64,000 nt of DNA, taken from positions 23,149-87,148 of the forward strand of contig JAEUQC010000006.1 of NCBI GenBank assembly GCA_016789905.1, given 5' to 3'. The notes under the pieces are model-generated. The model was not told the DNA's origin. It searched no databases and saw nothing but the letters and a program-made list of their open reading frames with translations. Position numbers and translations under genes: made by a program. Positions 52,539-62,612 of the stretch are shown here, one piece after another. Origin of the DNA: Bryobacterales bacterium. GTDB taxonomy: Bacteria > Acidobacteriota > Terriglobia > Bryobacterales > Bryobacteraceae. Every line of letters starts with the position of its first letter. Position 1 is the first letter of the stretch.

Positions 52539-53933
52539 TTAAGCGGAGCTGCGACGGCCGCGAATACGGCCGGCGCGCGGTGTGAACCCTTCATAGTGGC
52601 GCATGATGAGCTGCGCTTCAATCTGGTTCACTGTATCCATGGCCACACCAACCACGATCAAGAGGCTGGTACCGCCAAAGTAGAAGTTGACGCCGAGCCC
52701 ATCTAGAATGAAGCGCGGAAAGTTGGCGTCGATCCAGTTGCCCAAGAGCGGCAGATGTTGCAATTTCACACCGCTGATCATCATTTCAGGCAGAAGGCTT
52801 AGAACCGCCAGATACAGACCGCCAACGACGGTGATCTTGGTGAGCACCTTGTTCATATAGTCCGAGGTATTCTTACCCGGGCGGATGCCCGGAATGAACC
52901 CGCCGTACTTGCGCATGTTATCCGCCGCTTCGTTGGGGTTGAAAATAATGGAGACGTAGAAGAAGCAGAAGAAGATGATCAGAGCGATGAACAGGAGAAT
53001 GTAGAGCGGCTCGGAGTGCTGAATGGACCGCAGCATGGCCGAAAGGTACGGGTTGTCGCGAACAAAGGCGATTTGGGTCAGTGTTTGCGGAAAGGTCAAC
53101 AGCGAACTCGCGAAGATAACCGGGATGACACCGCCAGCGTTCACTTTCATCGGCAGATGCGTAGACTGCCCGCCCATCATCCGGCGCCCAACGACACGCT
53201 TGGCGTATTGGACCGGGATTCGGCGCTCACCTCGTTCAACAAGAACAATTAGACCAATGACCGCGACCATGACGGCAGCGATAATCAAAACCTGGAAGAG
53301 GTTCCATTCGCGGGTCAGGAACGCCTTCTGGTAGATGCTATACATCGCCGAGGGAAGGCCAACTACGATGCCCGTGAAGATGATGAGGGACATGCCGTTG
53401 CCTATGCCACGCTCGGTGATCTGCTCACCCAGCCACATAATGAACGCCGTGCCGGTGGTGAGCGAAATCATCGTCATGAAAATGAAGCCGAAACCCGGAT
53501 TCACGACGAAGTTGCCCTGCGACTGCAATGCGGTGGCAATCGTAAAGGACTGCACCAACGCCAGAATGACGGTCAGGTAGCGGGTGTATTGGGTAATCTT
53601 CCGGCGCCCCAGTTCCCCTTCCTTCTGCAGCTTTTCCAGCGTGGGGACGACGATCGTCATGAGCTGCAGAATGATGGAGCTCGTGATGTAGGGCATGATG
53701 CCCAACGCGAAGATCGTCAACCGGCGGAACATGCCGCCGCTGAAAAGGTCAAAAAACCCTAGGAGGGTGCCCTGGTTCTGCCGGAAAAACTCTTCGAGCC
53801 GTTCAGCGTCGATGCCCGGGGTGGGAATGTGCCCGCCCAGACGATAGATCGCCAACATGGCCAGTGTGAAGAGAATACGGTTACGCAGGTCCGGAATCCG
53901 GAATGCGTTCGCCACTGCTTCAAGGAACTTCAT
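52539..53933 (-). CDS. secY: Preprotein translocase subunit SecY
   Basis: A 464-residue channel subunit with ten helices. RNRILFTLAMLAIYRLGGHI is helix 1, FFDLFSGGMFRRLTIFALGI holds the plug, and IPVIFASSLLTFPQTL and DNMRKYGGFIPGIRPGKNT are family signatures; the last is the cytosolic loop 5 that contacts the ribosome and SecA. It forms the Sec channel with SecE and SecG, which are not in the window. Confidence 0.98.
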   Translation of the reverse strand: MKFLEAVANAFRIPDLRNRILFTLAMLAIYRLGGHIPTPGIDAERLEEFFRQNQGTLLGFFDLFSGGMFRRLTIFALGIMPYITSSIILQLMTIVVPTLEKLQKEGELGRRKITQYTRYLTVILALVQSFTIATALQSQGNFVVNPGFGFIFMTMISLTTGTAFIMWLGEQITERGIGNGMSLIIFTGIVVGLPSAMYSIYQKAFLTREWNLFQVLIIAAVMVAVIGLIVLVERGERRIPVQYAKRVVGRRMMGGQSTHLPMKVNAGGVIPVIFASSLLTFPQTLTQIAFVRDNPYLSAMLRSIQHSEPLYILLFIALIIFFCFFYVSIIFNPNEAADNMRKYGGFIPGIRPGKNTSDYMNKVLTKITVVGGLYLAVLSLLPEMMISGVKLQHLPLLGNWIDANFPRFILDGLGVNFYFGGTSLLIVVGVAMDTVNQIEAQLIMRHYEGFTPRAGRIRGRRSSA

Positions 53934-53975
53934 GCCTATCCTTTTGCGCCGAAGTGCTTCGCGCGACCTCGAATC

Positions 53976-54446
53976 CTACTGTTCCTTCGGTTTGCGGGTG
54001 ACGGGGGCGATAACAACCACCGTTCCCCCGGCTTTTTCAATCTTCTCTTTCGCCGCGGCGGAGAAGTGATGAGCCGTTACGGTAATGGCGCGGGTGATGT
54101 CGCCGTTGGCCAAAACCTTCAAACCGTCTTCCAACTTCTTGATGACGCCAGCCGCCATTAGCGACTGCACATCGAACGAATCGCCAGGCAGGTCGTTCAA
54201 CGTGGCGAGGTTCACAATGGCGTAGGTCGTCTTGAACATCGCGTTCGAAAAGCCCCGCTTCGGCAGACGGCGGTGCAGCGGCATCTGGCCGCCTTCAAAC
54301 CCGCGCATGCGCGAATAACCGGAGATCGACTTGGCGCCCTTCGCACCGCGGCCTGAGTACTTGCCGCGGCCGGTGCCCATGCCCTGGCCCAAGCGGCGTT
54401 TGTTTTTTACCTGCCCGGCGGGCGGCTTGATATTGCTGAGATTCAT
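53976..54446 (-). CDS. rplO: 50S ribosomal protein L15
   Basis: A 156-residue L15: GQVKNKRRLGQGMGTGRGKY with the Gly-rich SGRGAKG that threads into the 23S rRNA, then RGFEGGQMPLHRRLPKRGF and a C-terminal domain with TVTAHHFSAAAKEKIEKAGG. It lies between rpmD and secY, with a 42-bp gap before secY. Confidence 0.98.
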   Translation of the reverse strand: MNLSNIKPPAGQVKNKRRLGQGMGTGRGKYSGRGAKGAKSISGYSRMRGFEGGQMPLHRRLPKRGFSNAMFKTTYAIVNLATLNDLPGDSFDVQSLMAAGVIKKLEDGLKVLANGDITRAITVTAHHFSAAAKEKIEKAGGTVVVIAPVTRKPKEQ

Positions 54447-54482
54447 CGCGTTTCTACCTGTTCCCCGGAACGATCGCCGGGC

Positions 54483-54665
54483 CTACTCAACGATCCGCAA
54501 CAAATGCGGAACCTTTAATACCATACCGCGAAACGCCGCCGTGTCCGGCCGTTCGACAATCCGGTTCAGCTTTTTCAAGCCAAGCGAGCGGACAATCTTC
54601 TTGTGGGGTTCCGGCGTGCAGATGGTGCTGCGATACAACTGGATTTTGATCTTGTTTTCGGCCAT
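54483..54665 (-). CDS. rpmD: 50S ribosomal protein L30
   Basis: A 60-residue L30: MAENKIKIQLYRSTICTPEP, HKKIVRSLGLKKLNRIVERP and DTAAFRGMVLKVPHLLRIVE cover the whole bacterial family. Usual place between rpsE and rplO. Confidence 0.96.
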   Translation of the reverse strand: MAENKIKIQLYRSTICTPEPHKKIVRSLGLKKLNRIVERPDTAAFRGMVLKVPHLLRIVE

Positions 54666-54689
54666 GTCTTGCCTCGTTTGCCTGCGATC

Positions 54690-55199
54690 TTACATGCGCT
54701 CCGGCAGGATGCCGCGCATTTCAGCCACTTCGCTCTTGTCGCGCAACTGTTCGAGCGCGTTGATGGTGGCTTTCACAACGTTATGCGGATTATGCGTCCC
54801 GAGCGACTTGGTCAGCACGTTGGGAATGCCAACGGCTTCAATCACGGCGCGAACCGGGCCACCGGCGATAACACCGGTACCTTGCGGTGCCGGCTTCAGC
54901 AACACCTGACCTGCCCCGAACCGTCCCAGCACCGGGTGCGGGATGGTGGTTTCGAGCACATGGATCTTCCGCAGATTCTTCTTCGCCGCTTCAATGCCCT
55001 TCTTGATGGCGGCCGGCACTTCCTTCGCCTTCCCCGTCCCGAAGCCAACGATCTTGGCGCCCGGGTCTCCGATAACGACCAGAGCGGAGAAGCTCAGGTT
55101 CTTACCGCCTTTCACCACTTTGGTGACGCGGTTGATGGAGACGACCTGCTCTTTGAGCCCCGAAGTCGGTTCCACGCGCTTGGTAACAGTAGCTGGCAT
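54690..55199 (-). CDS. rpsE: 30S ribosomal protein S5
   Basis: A 169-residue S5. The N-terminal double-stranded-RNA-binding domain has [20 protein letters not shown] and [20 protein letters not shown]; the C-terminal domain has [20 protein letters not shown] and [20 protein letters not shown]. It maintains decoding accuracy. A GGGAG ribosome-binding site precedes the ATG. Confidence 0.98.
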   Translation of the reverse strand: MPATVTKRVEPTSGLKEQVVSINRVTKVVKGGKNLSFSALVVIGDPGAKIVGFGTGKAKEVPAAIKKGIEAAKKNLRKIHVLETTIPHPVLGRFGAGQVLLKPAPQGTGVIAGGPVRAVIEAVGIPNVLTKSLGTHNPHNVVKATINALEQLRDKSEVAEMRGILPERM

Positions 55200-55217
55200 G
55201 TATGCGAAATCTCCCTA

Positions 55218-55574
55218 TCAGAACTGCAGTCCGGCTTCACGCGCGGCATCCGCCAGCGCCTTCACCCGGCCATGGTACAGGAACCCGCCGCGATCGAAGA
55301 CCACCGAGCTGATTCCCTTTTCTTTGGCGCGCTCAGCAACCAGTTTCCCGATCGCGGTCGCTCCGGCCACGTTGCCGCCGTTCGGGCCGCCCTTTTCCGC
55401 GGAGGACGCGGAAACAAGCGTGTTGCCCGTACGGTCGTCGATGACCTGTGCGTAGATGTGTTTAACGGAGCGGAAAACGGCCAAACGGGGCCGTTCCGCC
55501 GTGCCCGACAGCTTTTTGCGGATCCGAATATGAATCCGGCGACGGACTTCGTCGCGATTGACTTTACTGACCAT
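55218..55574 (-). CDS. rplR: 50S ribosomal protein L18
   Basis: A 118-residue L18: [40 protein letters not shown] and the C-terminal [20 protein letters not shown] with AREAGLQF. It carries 5S rRNA with L5 to the large subunit. Confidence 0.98.
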   Translation of the reverse strand: MVSKVNRDEVRRRIHIRIRKKLSGTAERPRLAVFRSVKHIYAQVIDDRTGNTLVSASSAEKGGPNGGNVAGATAIGKLVAERAKEKGISSVVFDRGGFLYHGRVKALADAAREAGLQF

Positions 55575-55601
55575 GCGTTTCGATCCTCATCCCTTCCCGG
55601 A

Positions 55602-56156
55602 TTACTTACCCTTACCGCCAGCGCCAGACTTGCCGGCCTTCTTCCGCAGCACTTCGCCGGTGTAACGAACACCCTTGTTCTTGTAGGGATCCGGCTTGCG
55701 CAGCGACCGCATGTTGGCGGCCACCTGACCAAGCAATTGCTTGTCGAACCCGGTGAGCACGACGTGGGTGTTCTTGTCCACTTTGGCTTCCACGCCGGGG
55801 GGAAGCAAAAACTCAATATTGTGGGAATAGCCCAGCGTAAAGTGGACCGTATCCTTGCCTTTGGTCTCCGCGCGGAAACCGACGCCAACGATGTCCAACT
55901 CGCGGGTAAACCCGGCGCTCACACCTTGCACGGCGTTCGCCGCCAACGCGCGGGTCAAGCCATGGACGGCGGCGTAGGAGTCATTCTCCCGCTTCACATC
56001 CAGGACCGCGCCATTCTGTTCAATGATGATGCCTGGCGGCACCGGCACGACCAGCTTACCCTTCGGACCTTCGACGTGCATCGGCCCGGGGGTAGCTTCT
56101 ACCTTGATCTTGACCCCGGCTGGCACCGGGATCGGCTTTTTTCCAATTCTCGACAT
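55602..56156 (-). CDS. rplF: 50S ribosomal protein L6
   Basis: A 184-residue L6 with its two repeated alpha-beta domains: [20 protein letters not shown] and [20 protein letters not shown], then the second domain ending in [20 protein letters not shown]. It sits near the factor-binding centre. A clear AAGGA ribosome-binding site lies nine bases before the ATG. Confidence 0.98.
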   Translation of the reverse strand: MSRIGKKPIPVPAGVKIKVEATPGPMHVEGPKGKLVVPVPPGIIIEQNGAVLDVKRENDSYAAVHGLTRALAANAVQGVSAGFTRELDIVGVGFRAETKGKDTVHFTLGYSHNIEFLLPPGVEAKVDKNTHVVLTGFDKQLLGQVAANMRSLRKPDPYKNKGVRYTGEVLRKKAGKSGAGGKGK

Positions 56157-56242
56157 CGTTTCTTTTCCTTACGGTTCTTGCTACTCGGACTTCTCAGCCC
56201 GGCTTCGCCGTTGATTCTTGCGGATCTGCGGCCGCGCGGTGT

Positions 56243-56638
56243 TTACCACACCGAGCAGAGCAGTTCGCCGCCGACACCTTGCTTACGCGCCGTCCGGCCC
56301 GTCATCACACCGCTCGGCGTGGTGAGGATGTTGATTCCCATTCCACCGAGGACACGGGGAATTTCCTTGCTGGTGACGTATACGCGACGGCCAGGCTTGG
56401 ATTCCCGCTCCAGGTGAGAGATCACCGGCGTGTTGTTCGGATTGTACTTCAGGTAGATTTTGATGACCCGCTTGGAGCCCTCATCTCCCTGCTTGTAGTT
56501 CAGGACGTAGCCCTCTTCTTTGAGGATCCGTGCGATTTCGAGCTTCAGCTTCGAGCCAGGCACGTCCACTTTGGCGTGCCGCGCCTGCATCGCGTTCCGA
56601 ATCCGCGTGAGCATATCTGCGATGGGATCGCTAACCAT
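56243..56638 (-). CDS. rpsH: 30S ribosomal protein S8
   Basis: A 131-residue S8: [40 protein letters not shown] and the C-terminal signature [20 protein letters not shown] with [11 protein letters not shown]. In enteric bacteria S8 represses the spc operon at rplE; I could not identify a mimic of that site here. Confidence 0.98.
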   Translation of the reverse strand: MVSDPIADMLTRIRNAMQARHAKVDVPGSKLKLEIARILKEEGYVLNYKQGDEGSKRVIKIYLKYNPNNTPVISHLERESKPGRRVYVTSKEIPRVLGGMGINILTTPSGVMTGRTARKQGVGGELLCSVW

Positions 56639-56686
56639 TCTCGATTCCCCTTCCTTCGTGATTCCCTAAAATTCCCAAGCTCGCGA

Positions 56687-56896
56687 CTACCAACTGGCCT
56701 TGATCACGCCTGGGATTTCCCCGGCGAGCGCCAGTTTGCGGAAACAGATTCGGCAAAGGCCGAATTTGCGGATGTAGGCCCGCGGCCGGCCGCAGCGGAA
56801 GCAGCGGTTACGGAGCCGGACTCCAGCCTTCTGGACGCCCTTTTCCTTCTGAACTTTGAGCTTCTCGTCCTTGGCGATTTTGGCGGTTGTGGCCAT
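56687..56896 (-). CDS. rpsN: 30S ribosomal protein S14 type Z
   Basis: A 69-residue zinc-binding S14. Zinc ligands are Cys32, Cys35, Cys48 and Cys51 in [20 protein letters not shown] and CFRK. Standard type Z is 61 residues; about eight extra charged residues sit at the N-terminus. The ATG at 56896 is the only good start. Confidence 0.96.
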   Translation of the reverse strand: MATTAKIAKDEKLKVQKEKGVQKAGVRLRNRCFRCGRPRAYIRKFGLCRICFRKLALAGEIPGVIKASW

Positions 56897-56921
56897 GTGC
56901 GCTTGAAATCCTCTCTTCTCG

Positions 56922-57464
56922 TTACTTCGCCGCGAACGGCATGCCCATTTGCTTCAACAGCGCCAAGCCTTCGGCGTCCGTCGTGGCCGTGGTGGTGACG
57001 CAGATATTCAAACCCTTGGTCTTTTCCACCTTGTTGTAGTCGATCTCTGGAAAGATCAACTGATCCTTCAGCCCCAGCGTGTAGTTGCCGCGGCCATCGA
57101 AAGCCTTTGACGAGATTCCGCGGAAGTCGCGAACGCGCGGCAGGCTCACATTAATCAATCGGTCCAAAAACTCGTACATGCGGTCGCCGCGCAGCGTGAC
57201 CATGCAGCCGATGGGCATGTTCTCACGCAGTTTGAAGGCAGCGATCGATTTCTTCGCCTTGCAAATGACCGGACGCTGCCCGGCAATCTGCCCCAGTTCG
57301 TTCACGGCGCCGTCCATCAGCTTCGGGTTGCCTGTAGCCTCCCCGAGACCGATGTTCAACGAGATCTTTTCAATCTTCGGAACGGCCATGATGTTCTTGT
57401 ACCCGAACTCTTTCATAAGAGCCGGCAGTACGTTCTTCGTGTAGTGTTCTCTGAGCCTGGCCAT
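56922..57464 (-). CDS. rplE: 50S ribosomal protein L5
   Basis: A 180-residue L5: [60 protein letters not shown] and the C-terminal [20 protein letters not shown]. It binds 5S rRNA and contacts P-site tRNA and S13. Confidence 0.98.
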   Translation of the reverse strand: MARLREHYTKNVLPALMKEFGYKNIMAVPKIEKISLNIGLGEATGNPKLMDGAVNELGQIAGQRPVICKAKKSIAAFKLRENMPIGCMVTLRGDRMYEFLDRLINVSLPRVRDFRGISSKAFDGRGNYTLGLKDQLIFPEIDYNKVEKTKGLNICVTTTATTDAEGLALLKQMGMPFAAK

Positions 57465-57482
57465 GGTTGCTTTCCGTTATTA

Positions 57483-57821
57483 CTAGCTCTTGGCGGCGAG
57501 CACTTCGCCGGTCTTGCGCGCGATGCGCACCTTCCGGGCCGAGGCGCCCTCGCCTTCCAACTTGTACCCGACACGCGACGCCTTGCCGTCGCTGGTCACA
57601 ACCATCACGTTCGACACGTGAATGGCCGATTCCTTCTCCGCGATTCCGCCCTTGATCTGCTTAGCCGGATTCGCCTTTGTGTGCCGCTTCACCATCATCA
57701 CGCCTTCCACCAGAAGGCGGTCGTTATCTTTCTGCACTTCGAGCACGCGGCCGGTTTTGCCCTTGTCGCGGCCGGCGATCACTTTTACCGTATCGCCCTT
57801 TCGAATCTTAATCGTTGCCAT
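57483..57821 (-). CDS. rplX: 50S ribosomal protein L24
   Basis: A 112-residue L24 with the N-terminal KOW motif (IRKGDTVKVIAGRDKGKTGR) and GVMMVKRHTKANPAKQIKGG. It is an assembly initiator at the exit-tunnel side. Ends ARKTGEVLAAKS. Confidence 0.98.
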   Translation of the reverse strand: MATIKIRKGDTVKVIAGRDKGKTGRVLEVQKDNDRLLVEGVMMVKRHTKANPAKQIKGGIAEKESAIHVSNVMVVTSDGKASRVGYKLEGEGASARKVRIARKTGEVLAAKS

Positions 57822-57859
57822 CGAAATCTCTTTTCCCGAGCCTCTGCTCTTGCAAACCC

Positions 57860-58228
57860 TTAAATTACTTCCGGCGCCAGCGACACGATCTTCATAAACC
57901 GCTTGTCGCGCAGTTCGCGCGCCACGGGCCCGAAAACGCGCGTCCCGATCGGTTCACCCAGTTCGTTGATCAACACGGCCGCGTTGGTATCGAAGCGAAT
58001 GTAGGTTCCGTCCTTGCGGCGGGTCTCCTTCCGCATACGCACGATCACGCAGCGGACAACCTTGCCCTTCTTGATGGTTCCATCCGGCGTCGCTTCCTTC
58101 ACCGCCGCGGTGATCACGTCACCGAGACCGGCCTTCAATCCGAGGTCGCCGCCGCGCGGCAAGATGCACTGCAACTTGCGTGCGCCGCTGTTGTCGGCTA
58201 CCTCGAGGATTGTTCGCATCCCTATCAT
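57860..58228 (-). CDS. rplN: 50S ribosomal protein L14
   Basis: A 122-residue L14: [40 protein letters not shown] and [20 protein letters not shown] with VSLAPEVI. It is full length for the family and forms a bridge to the small subunit. Confidence 0.98.
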   Translation of the reverse strand: MIGMRTILEVADNSGARKLQCILPRGGDLGLKAGLGDVITAAVKEATPDGTIKKGKVVRCVIVRMRKETRRKDGTYIRFDTNAAVLINELGEPIGTRVFGPVARELRDKRFMKIVSLAPEVI

Positions 58229-58255
58229 GACTGTCTCCTTATTTGCCCGCGGAAA

Positions 58256-58558
58256 TTACTTGGACGGCGCGCCGCCGACCTGGACGGCCGCACGAACCAC
58301 TTCCGCCAGCGCCCAGCGCTTCAGCTTGGATAGCGGCCGGTGTTCGACAATCTTTACCAGATCGCCGACCTTGGCCAGTCCCTGCTCGTCGTGGGCATAA
58401 AACTTCTTTCGCTTCTTCACAATCCGGCGATAGAGGGGGTGCGCCACGCGACGGGATACTTCGACGACGATGGTCTTCTGCATTTTGGTCGAGGTCACCA
58501 ACCCCATCTTTTCCTGGCCCTTTTTCGGGGTCGCCTGCGGATTTGTAGTTTCCGGCAT
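58256..58558 (-). CDS. rpsQ: 30S ribosomal protein S17
   Basis: A 100-residue S17. The OB-fold core has [40 protein letters not shown] and [20 protein letters not shown]. About ten extra residues at each end exceed the usual 80-90-residue protein. It follows rpmC by three bases. Confidence 0.97.
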   Translation of the reverse strand: MPETTNPQATPKKGQEKMGLVTSTKMQKTIVVEVSRRVAHPLYRRIVKKRKKFYAHDEQGLAKVGDLVKIVEHRPLSKLKRWALAEVVRAAVQVGGAPSK

Positions 58559-58561
58559 GAC

Positions 58562-58750
58562 TTACTTCGCCCTCTCGCGCAGAACCGTCAGGATCCGCGC
58601 CCGATCTTTCTTCGTTTCCCGGTACTTCTTCAAGCCATCGGCTTGGCCCAAAGACATCTGGAAGCGGATGCGAAACATCGATTCCTGCATGTCCTTCATC
58701 TGTTTTTCGAGCTCGGCCGATTCCAGCTCGCGGATCTTTTCAGCTTTCAT
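58562..58750 (-). CDS. rpmC: 50S ribosomal protein L29
   Basis: A 62-residue helical L29: [40 protein letters not shown] and the family end [16 protein letters not shown]. It lies at the tunnel exit and helps dock SRP and trigger factor. Confidence 0.96.
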   Translation of the reverse strand: MKAEKIRELESAELEKQMKDMQESMFRIRFQMSLGQADGLKKYRETKKDRARILTVLRERAK

Positions 58751-58762
58751 GACGAATTCCTC

Positions 58763-59179
58763 TTACCCTTGCTGCTCGCGGCTGACCATCTTCGTCTTCA
58801 ACGAGAGTTTCTGCGCCGCCAACCGCATCGCCTCGGCCGCGATCTCCTGGGAGACCCCTTCCATTTCGAAAAGGATCTTGCCCGGGCGAATGACAGCCAC
58901 CCAGAATTCCGGTGCGCCTTTTCCCTTACCCATACGGGTTTCGGCCGGCTTCTTCGAAACGGGCTTATCGGGGAACACCCGAATCCAGACCTTGCCGCCG
59001 CGCTTGATGTGACGCGTCATCGCGATACGGGCCGCTTCGATCTGGCGGTTGGTGATCCAGCCGCAAACCATTGCCTTCAACCCGAAATCGCCAAAGCTCA
59101 GCGTGCTTCCGCGCCAGGCGAGTCCGGTCATCCGGCCGCGCTGCTGCTTGCGGTATTTGACTTTTTTCGGCATCAACAT
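58763..59179 (-). CDS. rplP: 50S ribosomal protein L16
   Basis: A 138-residue L16: [60 protein letters not shown] and [20 protein letters not shown]. It supports the A-site tRNA elbow. It follows rpsC with a short gap. Confidence 0.98.
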   Translation of the reverse strand: MLMPKKVKYRKQQRGRMTGLAWRGSTLSFGDFGLKAMVCGWITNRQIEAARIAMTRHIKRGGKVWIRVFPDKPVSKKPAETRMGKGKGAPEFWVAVIRPGKILFEMEGVSQEIAAEAMRLAAQKLSLKTKMVSREQQG

Positions 59180-59185
59180 GGCGTA

Positions 59186-60136
59186 TTACTCCTGGTTCTC
59201 GCTCGGCGTTTCCGTGGCGGCAGCCGCCGGTTCGCCAGTCTCACTCTTCCAGGCCGGTTGCACCGGCTGGGCCATCGGCGGGGCGATGGGACGCGTTGCC
59301 GCACCCTCGGCGCCTGGCGGAGGCGTTTGCACCGGCGGTCCTGACGGGGCGCTCTGTTGCTGCCCGCCGCCATATCCACCGCCCTGGTTGGCGTATCCGC
59401 CACCCTGGCCGCCACCCGGACCACGGCGTTCGCGGCGCTCTCCGCCACGTTCCCCACGGTCGCCGCGCGGGGCGCGACGGGGTTCCGGTTCGTTCGACAT
59501 CTTGCGGAAGTCGCCGAGAATTTCACCCTTGTAGATCCACACCTTGACGCCGATGACGCCATAGGTGGTTTGCGATTCGCTGAATCCGTAATCGATATCG
59601 GCACGCAGCGTGTGCAGCGGCAGTTGGCCGTCGAGGTACCACTCACTGCGGGCGATTTCCGCGCCATTCAGGCGCCCAGAAACGCGAACCTTAATGCCCT
59701 TGCAGCCCAGGCGTTTGGCCGAGTCCACTGCTTTGCGCATCGCGCGGCGGAATGCCACCCGCTTTTCCAGTTGCAGCGCGATCGATTCGCTCACCAGTTG
59801 CGCATCCACGTCCGGCTTGGAAACTTCCTGAATATCGATGAAGACTTCGCGCTTCGTCCGCTTGGCGAGTTCCGACTTGAGCTTTTCAATTTCGGCGCCC
59901 TTGCGGCCGATGATGATGCCGGGACGCGACGTGCGAATCGTGATGCGCAGCTTGTTGCCGGGACGATCCACTTCGACCGAGCTCACACCGGCGGCCTTCA
60001 GCCGCTTCCGGAGTTCGTCCTTCAGGTCGAGGTCCTCTTCCAGCAGCTTGGAATAGTCCTGCTTAGCGAACCAGCGGGACCGCCACGTCTTCGTGACGCC
60101 CAGCCGGAAGCCGTAAGGATGTGTTTTTTGACCCAT
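59186..60136 (-). CDS. rpsC: 30S ribosomal protein S3 with long low-complexity C-terminal tail
   Basis: A 316-residue S3. The core is normal: [20 protein letters not shown], the KH domain with GRKG at 77-80, and the C-terminal domain with [20 protein letters not shown] and [20 protein letters not shown] ending near 212. Residues 214-316 form a tail rich in Arg-Gly, Gly-Gln and Pro ([20 protein letters not shown], then [12 protein letters not shown]), ending in TETPSENQE. Usual length is 210-240. The tail is in frame with no stop or repeat disruption, so it is probably real and would lie at the mRNA entry face. Confidence 0.97.
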   Translation of the reverse strand: MGQKTHPYGFRLGVTKTWRSRWFAKQDYSKLLEEDLDLKDELRKRLKAAGVSSVEVDRPGNKLRITIRTSRPGIIIGRKGAEIEKLKSELAKRTKREVFIDIQEVSKPDVDAQLVSESIALQLEKRVAFRRAMRKAVDSAKRLGCKGIKVRVSGRLNGAEIARSEWYLDGQLPLHTLRADIDYGFSESQTTYGVIGVKVWIYKGEILGDFRKMSNEPEPRRAPRGDRGERGGERRERRGPGGGQGGGYANQGGGYGGGQQQSAPSGPPVQTPPPGAEGAATRPIAPPMAQPVQPAWKSETGEPAAAATETPSENQE

Positions 60137-60154
60137 GGTTTTCCTTCGCGCCTC

Positions 60155-60490
60155 TTATTTTTCCGCCACAACCACAACAATGTGGCTGATTCGGCGCTGA
60201 TAGCGGTACGCTCGGCCCATTGGAGCGGGGCGAATTCGCTTCATGCGCGGGCCTTCGTTGACGTAGGCTTCGTTCACAACTAACTGATCGACGTCCACGG
60301 AATCCGACTTGTTTTCGGCGTTGGCGATCGCCGACCGCAACACCTTTTCCACCGTCGGAGCGATTCCTTTGTTCGTTGAACGCAGAATGTTGATGGCATC
60401 GCCGGCACGTTGGCCGCGGATCAAATCCACCACCAGTCGCGCCTTCTGCGGCGACACCCGGATATATCTTGCTTCGGCTCTTGCTTGCAT
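60155..60490 (-). CDS. rplV: 50S ribosomal protein L22
   Basis: A 111-residue L22: ARYIRVSPQKARLVVDLIRG with the macrolide-site hairpin in RMKRIRPAPMGRAYRYQRRI, and the end SHIVVVVAEK. The hairpin reaches into the exit tunnel and appears full length. Confidence 0.98.
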   Translation of the reverse strand: MQARAEARYIRVSPQKARLVVDLIRGQRAGDAINILRSTNKGIAPTVEKVLRSAIANAENKSDSVDVDQLVVNEAYVNEGPRMKRIRPAPMGRAYRYQRRISHIVVVVAEK

Positions 60491-60531
60491 GTCCGTTTCC
60501 TTGTGGGCTTATCTGCCAGTGCGGTGGCCGA

Positions 60532-60816
60532 TCAGCCTGCCTTACCGGATTTTTCGGTCTTGGCCACGTGACCCTTGAAGGTCCGGGTCGGGGAAAATTC
60601 GCCCAACTTATGGCCAACCATGTTTTCGGTCACATAGACCGGAATGAACTTCTTGCCGTTGTGCACAGCAAACGTGTGCCCGATGAACATCGGCAGAATC
60701 GTCGATCGCCGCGACCAGGTCTTAACAACCTTCTTATCGTTGCTGGCGACCAGCTTTTCCACCTTGACCAGCAGGTGGTCATCGGTGAACGGCCCTTTTT
60801 TGAGAGAACGACCCAT
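60532..60816 (-). CDS. rpsS: 30S ribosomal protein S19
   Basis: A 94-residue S19: [40 protein letters not shown] and the family end [20 protein letters not shown]. It binds the top of the 30S head with S13. Confidence 0.98.
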   Translation of the reverse strand: MGRSLKKGPFTDDHLLVKVEKLVASNDKKVVKTWSRRSTILPMFIGHTFAVHNGKKFIPVYVTENMVGHKLGEFSPTRTFKGHVAKTEKSGKAG

Positions 60817-60831
60817 CGTCTAATCCCTTCC

Positions 60832-61662
60832 CTAGCTCTTCTTGCCGCGGCGCGTGACAATCTGATTGTCGGTGCGCTTGTTGTTTCGCGTTTTGAAACC
60901 GCGCGTCGGCTGGCCCCAAGGCGTAACCGGGTGGCGGCCTCCGGATGTCCGGCCTTCACCACCGCCGTGCGGATGGTCAACCGGGTTCATCGTCACACCG
61001 CGGTTGTGCGGCGTGCGGCCCTTCCAACGGGTTCGTCCGGCCTTGCCGTACGTTTCATTTTCGTGTTCGGTGTTGCCCACCTGGCCAATCGTCGCTATGC
61101 AGCGCAGATCCACCTTCCGCACTTCCCCGGAGGGGAGTTTCAGGAGGGCGATTCCACCTTCTTTGGAGATCAACTGGGCTTGCGCACCGGCGCTGCGCGC
61201 CATTTGCGCTCCCTTGCCCGGGCGAAGTTCGATCGCGTGAACGATCGTGCCGGCAGGGATGTTCTTGAGCGGCAACGAGTTGCCGGGCAGGATGTCGGCT
61301 TCCGGACCCGACATCACCGTTGCGCCGACCGCCAGATTGAGCGGCGCCACGATGTAGCGCTTTTCGCCATCCACATAGTGCAACAGCGCCAGTCGCGCCG
61401 AACGGTTCGGATCGTATTCGATGGCGGCCACTCGGGCCGGTACGCCTTCTTTGTCCCGCTTGAAATCCACTTCACGGAGCGACTGTTTATGGCCGCCGCC
61501 GATGAACCGCGACGTAACCCGTCCGCTGCTGTTGCGGCCACCGGACTTCCGGCGCCCGACTGTTAGCGATTTTTCCGGCGTTTGTTTCGTAATGTCGTCA
61601 CGCATCAGCGTCGTCATGTAACGGCGGCTGGGCGTATACGGGCGGTATGTTTTCACTGGCAT
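60832..61662 (-). CDS. rplB: 50S ribosomal protein L2
   Basis: A 276-residue L2: [40 protein letters not shown], the RNA-binding core ending in [20 protein letters not shown] and [13 protein letters not shown]. The conserved His in DHPHGGGEG near peptidyl transferase is present. Confidence 0.98.
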   Translation of the reverse strand: MPVKTYRPYTPSRRYMTTLMRDDITKQTPEKSLTVGRRKSGGRNSSGRVTSRFIGGGHKQSLREVDFKRDKEGVPARVAAIEYDPNRSARLALLHYVDGEKRYIVAPLNLAVGATVMSGPEADILPGNSLPLKNIPAGTIVHAIELRPGKGAQMARSAGAQAQLISKEGGIALLKLPSGEVRKVDLRCIATIGQVGNTEHENETYGKAGRTRWKGRTPHNRGVTMNPVDHPHGGGEGRTSGGRHPVTPWGQPTRGFKTRNNKRTDNQIVTRRGKKS

Positions 61663-61688
61663 GTTGCGATTCCTCTAAACGCCGCGGA

Positions 61689-61976
61689 CTAAATCTCGGC
61701 GTATTCCGGCATCTTCTCGCCGGCCTTCAATTTCACGTAAGCCTTCTTCCAATCCGGGCGGTAACCGGAAAAACGGCCGCGACGGCGAAGTTTCCCCTCG
61801 TTATTCAGCACCCGGACATCAGCCACTTTTACTTTGAAAAGCTTCTCGATGGCGGCTTTGATGTGGATCTTGTTGGCTTCGGTGTGGACTTCGAAACAGA
61901 GCGTGTTCTCGCTCTCTTTCTTGGTGAGCCCCTTTTCCGTCACGATGGGGCGGCGGACTACTTCATAGATGTTCAT
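61689..61976 (-). CDS. rplW: 50S ribosomal protein L23
   Basis: A 95-residue L23: MNIYEVVRRPIVTEKGLTKK, VHTEANKIHIKAAIEKLFKV and the basic loop EGKLRRRGRFSGYRPDWKKA. It is the main docking site of trigger factor. Its first base is the last base of rplD, so the two are coupled. Confidence 0.97.
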   Translation of the reverse strand: MNIYEVVRRPIVTEKGLTKKESENTLCFEVHTEANKIHIKAAIEKLFKVKVADVRVLNNEGKLRRRGRFSGYRPDWKKAYVKLKAGEKMPEYAEI

Positions 61977-62599
61977 TACGCCAATCCCTCCGAAAGCTTC
62001 TTGGCGGCCGATTCGCTGATTAGAATCTGCTTCGCATTCAACAGGTGATAGGGGTTCACTTCCCGGCTGGCCAGCAACACCAGGCCTGGAATGTTCCGCG
62101 CGCCGAGAGCCAGATTGCGATTGTCGGAGTTGTCAATCACCAGAACTTTATTCGGGGATTCGAGCTTCGACATCACGCCGGCGAAGGTCTTGGTCTTGTG
62201 ATCGGCGAGGGCGAACTCACGAACCACTTTAATTCCGCCGTCGGCCAGTTTGGCGGTGAGCGCCGAGCGCAGCGCGCCGACCAGCATCTTCTTCGGCAGT
62301 TGGTAGCTGTAGTCGCGCGGCTGGGGGCCGTGTGTTGTGCCGCCGTGGCGCCACAGTGGGCTGCGGATGGAACCCATACGGGCCCGGCCGGTTCCCTTCT
62401 GTTTCCAGAGTTTCTTGCCCGATCCTGCTACTTCGTGCCGGGTCTTGGTCTTTGCCGTGCCCCGGCGTTGATTCGCCTGGTAGTTGCGGACAGCCTCGTA
62501 CAGCAGGGCCTGGTTTACGGTCGCGCCGAAGACGGCATCCGACAGTTCCACCGTGCCTACTTTGTTGTTGTTGAGATCGATAACGTCGACAATGGGCAT
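61976..62599 (-). CDS. rplD: 50S ribosomal protein L4
   Basis: A 207-residue L4: MPIVDVIDLNNNKVGTVELS, the tunnel loop with RGTAKTKTRHEVAGSGKKLW and KQKGTGRARMGSIRSPLWRH, then GGTTHGPQPRDYSYQLPKKM. In enteric bacteria L4 represses the S10 operon; no comparable leader can be seen because the promoter is outside the window or near tuf. Confidence 0.98.
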   Translation of the reverse strand: MPIVDVIDLNNNKVGTVELSDAVFGATVNQALLYEAVRNYQANQRRGTAKTKTRHEVAGSGKKLWKQKGTGRARMGSIRSPLWRHGGTTHGPQPRDYSYQLPKKMLVGALRSALTAKLADGGIKVVREFALADHKTKTFAGVMSKLESPNKVLVIDNSDNRNLALGARNIPGLVLLASREVNPYHLLNAKQILISESAAKKLSEGLA

Positions 62600-62612
62600 C
62601 GTTCGGCTCCTT

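Noticed and set aside
54603..56417. 604-codon open frame on the plus strand
   Set aside because: Antisense to rpsE, rplR, rplF and rpsH, which are certain genes.
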